Assembly: GCA_024227975.1 (NCBI GenBank)
Contig: JAAETV010000429.1
Coordinates: 1-18,546 of the forward strand
Reading direction: 5' to 3'
Source of the DNA: Actinomycetes bacterium
GTDB taxonomy: Bacteria; Actinomycetota; Acidimicrobiia; Acidimicrobiales; SZUA-35
DNA: 18,546 nucleotides
Below the pieces are notes generated by a model. That model had not been told where the DNA came from and made no database searches. It worked only from the letters and a program-made list of their open reading frames with translations. Positions 14,754-18,546 of this stretch are shown piece after piece. Each line of letters opens with the position of its first letter. Position 1 is the stretch's first letter. The position numbers were made by a program, and so were the translations under genes.

Positions 14754-15656
14754 ATGCCCTCGACGATTGTCGTGGTGATCGCCATAGGGCTTGCCATACC
14801 CTCGGCTCTGGTCGCCATTGTGGCTTTGACCCGACGGCAATACGATCCGGAAGCGACCCGGACCACCAGCTCCACCGACGATCGCCCTCCTGGTTCTGGG
14901 GGGCGATCCTCACCAGTTGAGCTGGCCCCAGTTATTGCCTCTTGCCTCGACGAAGCGACCAGGTTCCGGGCCCGCAATTCCTCCGAGGTGGCAGCGGTGG
15001 CCGCAATTCGAGCCGCCCTCACTCTTGCCGTCGACGGTGACTTTGCCCTCGAGGTCAACGCCGTTCTCGATGAGATCGAGGGGATCGAGGTCCTCAATGA
15101 TGTTCGTGAGGGAGAGGCGGGAGGAGCGGCCATCGATCATCTGGTTGTCGCCCCGATGGGGGTGGTGATCGTCGATTCGGTGGTCCGCCAAGCCAAGTTG
15201 ACCATCGATCGAGGGACGGTCCTCTTCGGTCGGGGGCGTGAAACCAAGCCGGATTCCATGATCGACGATGTCTTGCGAGAGATGGAGGCGGTGGGTGAGA
15301 TGATGGAGTCCGTCCCCGTCCATGGGGTGGTCGTATTCCAGGATGTGCTTTCGTTGCCAGCTGAAGTCAGGGCGGGGACGGCTGAGGTCAAGGGTGTGAG
15401 GCTGATGATCGCATCGAGCCTGGCCGGGTACCTGACCGAGCCCGGCGGGCTCGACGAGGTAGCCCTGGTAGCCGCAGTGCTACGAGCTCGCTTCCGTCCT
15501 GGTCTGACAGAGCCCATTCGCGAGCTCGAGCTCAGTGGTTTGGTGCCGGCCCCTGGCCCACCCCCAATTCCCCCCCATCCTGAGCCCGTAGCGGAAGCTG
15601 CCGGTCCCTCGACCAATGGCGACGGGCTTCGGCCCGAGCGCAAGGTGGGCCCATGA
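14754..15656 (+). CDS. Membrane-anchored protein with degenerate NERD-like domain
   Basis: 300 residues. Residues 4-26 are one transmembrane helix, followed by a Ser/Pro/Gly linker (30-55). A region at 90-225 resembles the NERD (nuclease-related) fold: DGDFALEVNAVLDEIEGIEV, VLNDV, AAIDHLVVAPMGVVIVDS (125-142), a variable loop with GRGRETKPD, a helix, and VHGVVVFQDV. D128 of the IDH motif is present, but where active NERD/PD-(D/E)xK domains have D-x-K or E-x-K this protein has D141-S142-V143, so a nuclease function is doubtful. The tail (250-300) is Pro-rich and probably disordered. The start ATG 14754 follows TAGGGGG by six bases. It lies 24 bases after the acylase-family gene and is probably its last operon partner. 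Domain identification is from memory of the family pattern; it could be a distinct fold. Confidence 0.7.
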   Translation: MPSTIVVVIAIGLAIPSALVAIVALTRRQYDPEATRTTSSTDDRPPGSGGRSSPVELAPVIASCLDEATRFRARNSSEVAAVAAIRAALTLAVDGDFALEVNAVLDEIEGIEVLNDVREGEAGGAAIDHLVVAPMGVVIVDSVVRQAKLTIDRGTVLFGRGRETKPDSMIDDVLREMEAVGEMMESVPVHGVVVFQDVLSLPAEVRAGTAEVKGVRLMIASSLAGYLTEPGGLDEVALVAAVLRARFRPGLTEPIRELELSGLVPAPGPPPIPPHPEPVAEAAGPSTNGDGLRPERKVGP

Positions 15657-15673
15657 ACAACGGCGTCGCCGGT

Positions 15674-15693
15674 GGGGGGAGACGTCTTCCCCC
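15674..15693. terminator. 20-bp near-perfect palindrome after the NERD-like gene
   Basis: GGGGGGAGAC (15674-15683) and GTCTTCCCCC (15684-15693) are complementary apart from one G-T position that can pair as a wobble in RNA. It lies 18 bases after the TGA at 15656 and before the EthD promoter candidate. It may terminate the LLM-acylase-NERD operon, although no T-run follows. Confidence 0.5.
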
Positions 15694-15728
15694 GGCCACG
15701 GCCAGTCCCAGCCCCCGAGCCACCTGGC

Positions 15729-15761
15729 TAGTGTTGGCCCATGATTGAGGTGGCCCAATGA
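15729..15761 (+). promoter_or_regulatory. Leaderless -10 candidate and six-codon minicistron coupled to the EthD start
   Basis: TAGTGT (15729-15734) is followed by six bases and an ATG at 15741, the geometry of a leaderless start. That ATG opens a six-codon frame (M-I-E-V-A-Q) whose TGA (15759-15761) overlaps the EthD ATG (15758-15760) as ATGA. GAGGTGG inside the minicistron can serve as ribosome binding site for EthD. It may be chance, or a short leader for translational coupling. Confidence 0.35.
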
Positions 15762-16426
15762 TCAAAGTACTGACCTGGTTCTCACGCCCACCCGGCATGG
15801 CTCTCGATGACTTTCGTCACTACTGGCGTCATGAGCATCCCAAGGCTGTGCTGAAGATGCCGGGCTTGTGCGCCTACAACCAGAACCCAACGACTGATGC
15901 TGGCTACGCCAACGGAGACCCCTACTGCGATGGCCTGGCCGAGACCTGGTGGGATGACGTGGCCACCCTCCACACCCACCGTGGCACCCCAGAGCTCGAA
16001 GCCCTCATGGCCGATGAGGCCAGGTTCATCGACCCCAACCGTCGCCGTCATCTTGTGGTCAACGAGGCCACCATCCTCGACGGCCGGTCCGGCCCCGATG
16101 GCCTGAAGCAGATCACCTGGATCAAGCGCCGCCCCGACCTCAGCCCCGAACAGGCTCATGATCATTGGCGAACCGTCCATGGCCCCCTCGGCGCCGCGGT
16201 GCCCGGCATGGTCCACTACGTCCAGAACCATGCCGCCCCGTCCCAATACCGGGATGGTCGGGAACCGGAATTCGACGGCGTAGCCATGGCCACTCTCGGG
16301 AATCTGGAGCAGGCCCGGGTGGCTGCTCGCTCTCCCGAGCTAGCGGCGACCAGAGCCGATCAGGCCAAGTTCTTGGTCGATGGGCCCCTCCCATGGGTCA
16401 TCGCCACCGAGATCAAGATCGTCTGA
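15758..16426 (+). CDS. EthD family protein with two tandem EthD domains
   Basis: 222 residues made of two copies of the ferredoxin-like EthD fold. Copy one (1-105) has IKVLTWFSRPPGMALDDFRH, then YWRHEHPKAVLKMPGLCAYN. Copy two (115-222) has LKQITWIKRRPDLSPEQAHD, then HWRTVHGPLGAAVPGMVHYV. The repeated pattern is R-P-x-[GL]-[MS], an F/H-x-x-[YH]-W-R-x-x-H helix and P-G-[LM]-x-x-Y-x-Q-N. EthD proteins were first found as an accessory needed for ethyl tert-butyl ether oxidation; others are small-molecule binding proteins or cyclase-like enzymes, and the role here is unknown. A fused pair would form the dimeric alpha-beta barrel within one chain. The start ATG has GAGGTGG upstream within a possible minicistron. 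It is followed after five bases by an LLM oxidoreductase gene, indicating one operon. Confidence 0.87.
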   Translation: MIKVLTWFSRPPGMALDDFRHYWRHEHPKAVLKMPGLCAYNQNPTTDAGYANGDPYCDGLAETWWDDVATLHTHRGTPELEALMADEARFIDPNRRRHLVVNEATILDGRSGPDGLKQITWIKRRPDLSPEQAHDHWRTVHGPLGAAVPGMVHYVQNHAAPSQYRDGREPEFDGVAMATLGNLEQARVAARSPELAATRADQAKFLVDGPLPWVIATEIKIV

Positions 16427-16431
16427 ACTTC

Positions 16432-17328
16432 ATGCGTATCGGTATCTCGATTTCTTCGTCCCTCACCGCTGACAGCCCAGCCCGAGCGGCTGGGTGGATG
16501 GTGGAACGAGCGGCTGCCGCCTACGCCGCCGGCCTCAGCTCACTCAGCGTCGGGGACCATCACGGCCAGCCCGGTTGGTACATGCAGAACACCCCCATCC
16601 TCGGCCGGCTGTTGGCTGAGTGGCCCGACCGGCCCGCCGGTTGTCTCTTCCTCGTGCCCCTGTGGCCACCCCTGATCATGGCCGAGCACATCGGCACCCT
16701 GGCCTCGTTGGTCGATGCGCCCTTCATCGTCCAGGTCGGGATCGGAACCGGGCGTCGCCAGTTCGCCTCTCTGGGTGCCGACTTGTCCACCAGGGGTCGC
16801 AACACTGATGAAGCCATCACCATCGCCCAGGCTCTCCTAGCTGGAGAGGAGGTCCACAGCGAGATCCTGGGCATGGGTCCGACCACCTTGGCCCTGCGTC
16901 CCACCCAGCAGGTTGAGTGGTGGATCGGGGGTCACGTTCCCGCCACCCTGCGCCGGGCCGCCAAGCTCGGCACCGCCTGGTACGGGGGACCCGGCCTGGA
17001 TCAAGACCAGTCGTCCGACCTCATCGATGCCTATCGCCAGTGTTGCCAGGCCGAAGCAGCCGTGCCGCGTTCCATCGCTCGGCGCGACGCCCTGGTCCTC
17101 GACAACGGCGACCGGGCCCGAGCTGAAGCGAAGGCCATCATCGACAAGGGCTACCGGGGGATCGACACCAGCCAGCTCCTGATCGGTGAACCAGCCGAGG
17201 TGGGCGAGCAGGTGGCCGGGCTGGCGGCCCTCGGCTACGACGATGTGATAATCCGCTGTATGAGTGGTGACCAAGCCTCGGCCCTGGAGACGATCGCCAA
17301 GATGGGCGAGGTCAACGCAGCCATCTGA
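16432..17328 (+). CDS. LLM class flavin/F420-dependent oxidoreductase
   Basis: 298 residues, a luciferase-like barrel distinct from the one at 11398-12462. Landmarks: MRIGISIS at the N-terminus, AAAYAAGLSSLSVGDHHG (28-45), PLIMAEHIGTLASLVDAPFI (80-99), then QVGIGTGRRQFASLG and STRGRNTDEAI. WWIGGHVPATLRRAAKLG is the central substrate/cofactor segment. The later Gly-Tyr-Asp-Asp pattern near the C-terminus is also common in the superfamily. It is shorter than many LLM proteins, mainly because the insertion loops are short. The cofactor (F420 or FMN) cannot be decided. ATG 16432 lies five bases after the EthD stop, has no separate ribosome binding site and is probably translated by coupling; the same frame is open far upstream only as an antisense-like shadow of the EthD gene. 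Substrate unknown. Confidence 0.9.
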   Translation: MRIGISISSSLTADSPARAAGWMVERAAAAYAAGLSSLSVGDHHGQPGWYMQNTPILGRLLAEWPDRPAGCLFLVPLWPPLIMAEHIGTLASLVDAPFIVQVGIGTGRRQFASLGADLSTRGRNTDEAITIAQALLAGEEVHSEILGMGPTTLALRPTQQVEWWIGGHVPATLRRAAKLGTAWYGGPGLDQDQSSDLIDAYRQCCQAEAAVPRSIARRDALVLDNGDRARAEAKAIIDKGYRGIDTSQLLIGEPAEVGEQVAGLAALGYDDVIIRCMSGDQASALETIAKMGEVNAAI

Positions 17329-17330
17329 GT

Positions 17331-17354
17331 GGGCCACCCCGCCCGGCGTGGCTC
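17331..17354. terminator. Weak hairpin after the second LLM gene
   Basis: GGGCCAC (17331-17337) and GTGGCTC (17348-17354) pair over seven positions with one G-T wobble around a ten-base loop, two bases after the LLM stop. There is no T-run. TTGACG at 17364-17369 resembles a -35 box for the following lipoprotein, but no matching -10 is visible at the right distance. Confidence 0.3.
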
Positions 17355-17410
17355 TGAACCCAGTTGACGAGAACAGGGAAGACAACAGGGGGTCACGAGG
17401 TTGCCTTTCC

Positions 17411-18546
17411 ATGGTCGCTGCCCGCCCCCACAGATCTGCCCGCCTTGCCTCACTGCTGGTTGGCCTGGCGTTGGTGGCAGCCGCCTGCTCCGGGACCAAC
17501 ACCAACGACGGCTCCGAGGCCGTCAGCGGTGACCCCGATGCTGGGTCTGTGAGCACCAAGGCTTCTGATCCCTCAACCGGTGACTCACCGAGTCCGGAAG
17601 GGGTCACCGTTGTGACCGACTCACCAGACCTGGCCCTCGCACCAGACGTCAGGGCCGCCACATCTAGCTGGCCAACCGATTGGACCCGTCAGACCGTTGA
17701 TATCGGAGAGTTCCAACTCGGCATCCCAACAGCCGACCCCCGCGACCGGATACCCCCCATCGACGTCCCCAAGTTCGAGCCCATCGGCGCTGCCACCTGG
17801 CTTGGTGATCGCGAACCTGGCGCCATGGTCCAATTCAACGACGAGGTGCGGTTCTATCCGCTGTCGATCCTGACCCGCCATGAGATAGTGAACGATCGCT
17901 TCGGCGACATTCCCGTCATCGTCACCTTCTGCCCCTTGTGCAATACCGCGATCTCCTTCGATGCCAGGGTCAACGGTGAAGCGGCTCGATTCGGAGTCTC
18001 TGGGCTGTTGCGCAACAGTGACCTCGTCATGTGGGACCAGGCGACGGTGACCTTGTGGCAACAGCTGACAGGAGAGGCCCTCGTTGGTGAGCTGGCCGGT
18101 ACCAAACTCGATCTGATCCCAACATCGATCGTTGCCTACCGCGACGCCGTCGAGGCGTTCCCCAATGCTCTGTCCCTCTCACAGGACACTGGTTTCGGTA
18201 CTGACTATGGCGCCAATAGTTATGTCGGCTACAGCTCGAGCGAGCGCCCCTTCCTGTTCAACGGCGAAATCGATTCCCGATTCCCGGCCCTGTCCCGAGT
18301 CGTCGGGGTCACCATCGACGATGATTCCAAGGCCTATCCCTTCGAGCTGATCAACGAGAAGCGAGCGGTCAATGACACCGTAGGCGAGGTGCCGGTGGCG
18401 ATCTGGTGGGGTGGTGAGACCGCCGATGCGCTCGATGGGCGATCCATCGCTGACAGTGCCGCCATTGGCACCGGAATTGTATTCGACCGCCGGGTGGGAG
18501 ATCAGGAACTGACCTTCTCTGGTGCCGCCGATGGCACGTTCAGCGA
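17411..18546 (+). CDS. DUF3179 domain lipoprotein (3' end outside the window)
   Basis: 378 codons are visible with no stop before the window edge. Residues 1-26 form a lipoprotein signal: basic start, LASLLVGLALVAAAC with C26 as the lipidated cysteine. A Ser/Asp/Thr/Pro-rich linker (27-75) follows. The DUF3179 domain starts near residue 115 with DRIPPIDVPKFEPI and includes YPLSILTRHEIVND (149-162), the cysteine pair C174 and C177 in TFCPLCNTAISFD, and FGVSGLLRNSDLVMWD (194-209) followed by LWQQLTGEALVGELAG (215-230). A later segment, AYPFELINEKRAVND, repeats the earlier YPL-N-D pattern. DUF3179 has no established function; the two-cysteine motif and extracellular location suggest redox or metal binding, which is inference. 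ATG 17411 is chosen for the signal peptide; GAGG lies about ten bases upstream. Confidence 0.9.
   Translation, partial: MVAARPHRSARLASLLVGLALVAAACSGTNTNDGSEAVSGDPDAGSVSTKASDPSTGDSPSPEGVTVVTDSPDLALAPDVRAATSSWPTDWTRQTVDIGEFQLGIPTADPRDRIPPIDVPKFEPIGAATWLGDREPGAMVQFNDEVRFYPLSILTRHEIVNDRFGDIPVIVTFCPLCNTAISFDARVNGEAARFGVSGLLRNSDLVMWDQATVTLWQQLTGEALVGELAGTKLDLIPTSIVAYRDAVEAFPNALSLSQDTGFGTDYGANSYVGYSSSERPFLFNGEIDSRFPALSRVVGVTIDDDSKAYPFELINEKRAVNDTVGEVPVAIWWGGETADALDGRSIADSAAIGTGIVFDRRVGDQELTFSGAADGTFS

Noticed and set aside
16165..16431. Upstream extension of the second LLM gene
   Set aside because: It overlaps the second EthD domain in another frame, and its translation is Arg/Pro/Gly-rich; the LLM N-terminus MRIGIS begins at 16432.

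Overview
The window reads as high-GC actinobacterial chromosome. The gene families (F420/flavin LLM oxidoreductases, a DapC-like aminotransferase of the mycobacterial type, a short Arg/Gly-rich PadR, Thr/Asp-rich lipoproteins, DUF3179) and the frequent GTG/TTG starts fit an Acidimicrobiia-like member of the Actinomycetota. That placement is inferred from gene content, not tested. No rRNA, tRNA, CRISPR, insertion sequence, prophage or integrase is visible. Coding density is high, and most long antisense ORFs are shadows of real genes.

Layout. 1-205: the last codons of an upstream gene meet a tandem array of 28-bp hairpin units. 189-1370 (-): PLP aminotransferase, probably DapC. 1371-1687: divergent intergenic stretch with a leaderless-type promoter and a possible frameshifted remnant of a small membrane protein. 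1688-2497 (+): fumarylacetoacetate-hydrolase-family enzyme. 2498-4332 (-): two-gene operon of a cupredoxin-like lipoprotein followed by a polytopic membrane protein. 4399-6941 (+): CoA-acylating methylmalonate-semialdehyde dehydrogenase translationally overlapped with a class 3 (Rhizobium etli-type) L-asparaginase. 6985-7380 (+): SnoaL/NTF2-like protein. 7388-8209 (-) and 8307-8882 (+): SDR oxidoreductase and PadR regulator, divergent around a palindromic operator candidate. 8929-11215 (-): acyl-CoA dehydrogenase followed by nitronate monooxygenase. 11398-15656 (+): LLM oxidoreductase, penicillin-acylase-family Ntn hydrolase and a membrane-anchored degenerate NERD protein. 15758-17328 (+): duplicated-domain EthD protein and a second LLM oxidoreductase. 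17411-end (+): DUF3179 lipoprotein, cut by the window edge.

The genes from about 8.9 to 17.3 kb look like catabolic or detoxification modules: several flavin or F420 enzymes, an amidohydrolase of the penicillin acylase superfamily and EthD/SnoaL small proteins around acyl-CoA oxidation. No substrate can be named from sequence. MmsA (to propionyl-CoA or acetyl-CoA), asparaginase (to aspartate plus ammonia) and DapC (lysine/peptidoglycan precursor) are more central.

The least explained items are: the 28-bp array that fills the space between two converging stop codons and repeats the aminotransferase's own 3' end; the cupredoxin-lipoprotein/membrane-protein pair; the NERD protein with no catalytic lysine; and a six-codon minicistron coupled to the EthD start. 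I do not see a clearly new defence or mobile system here.
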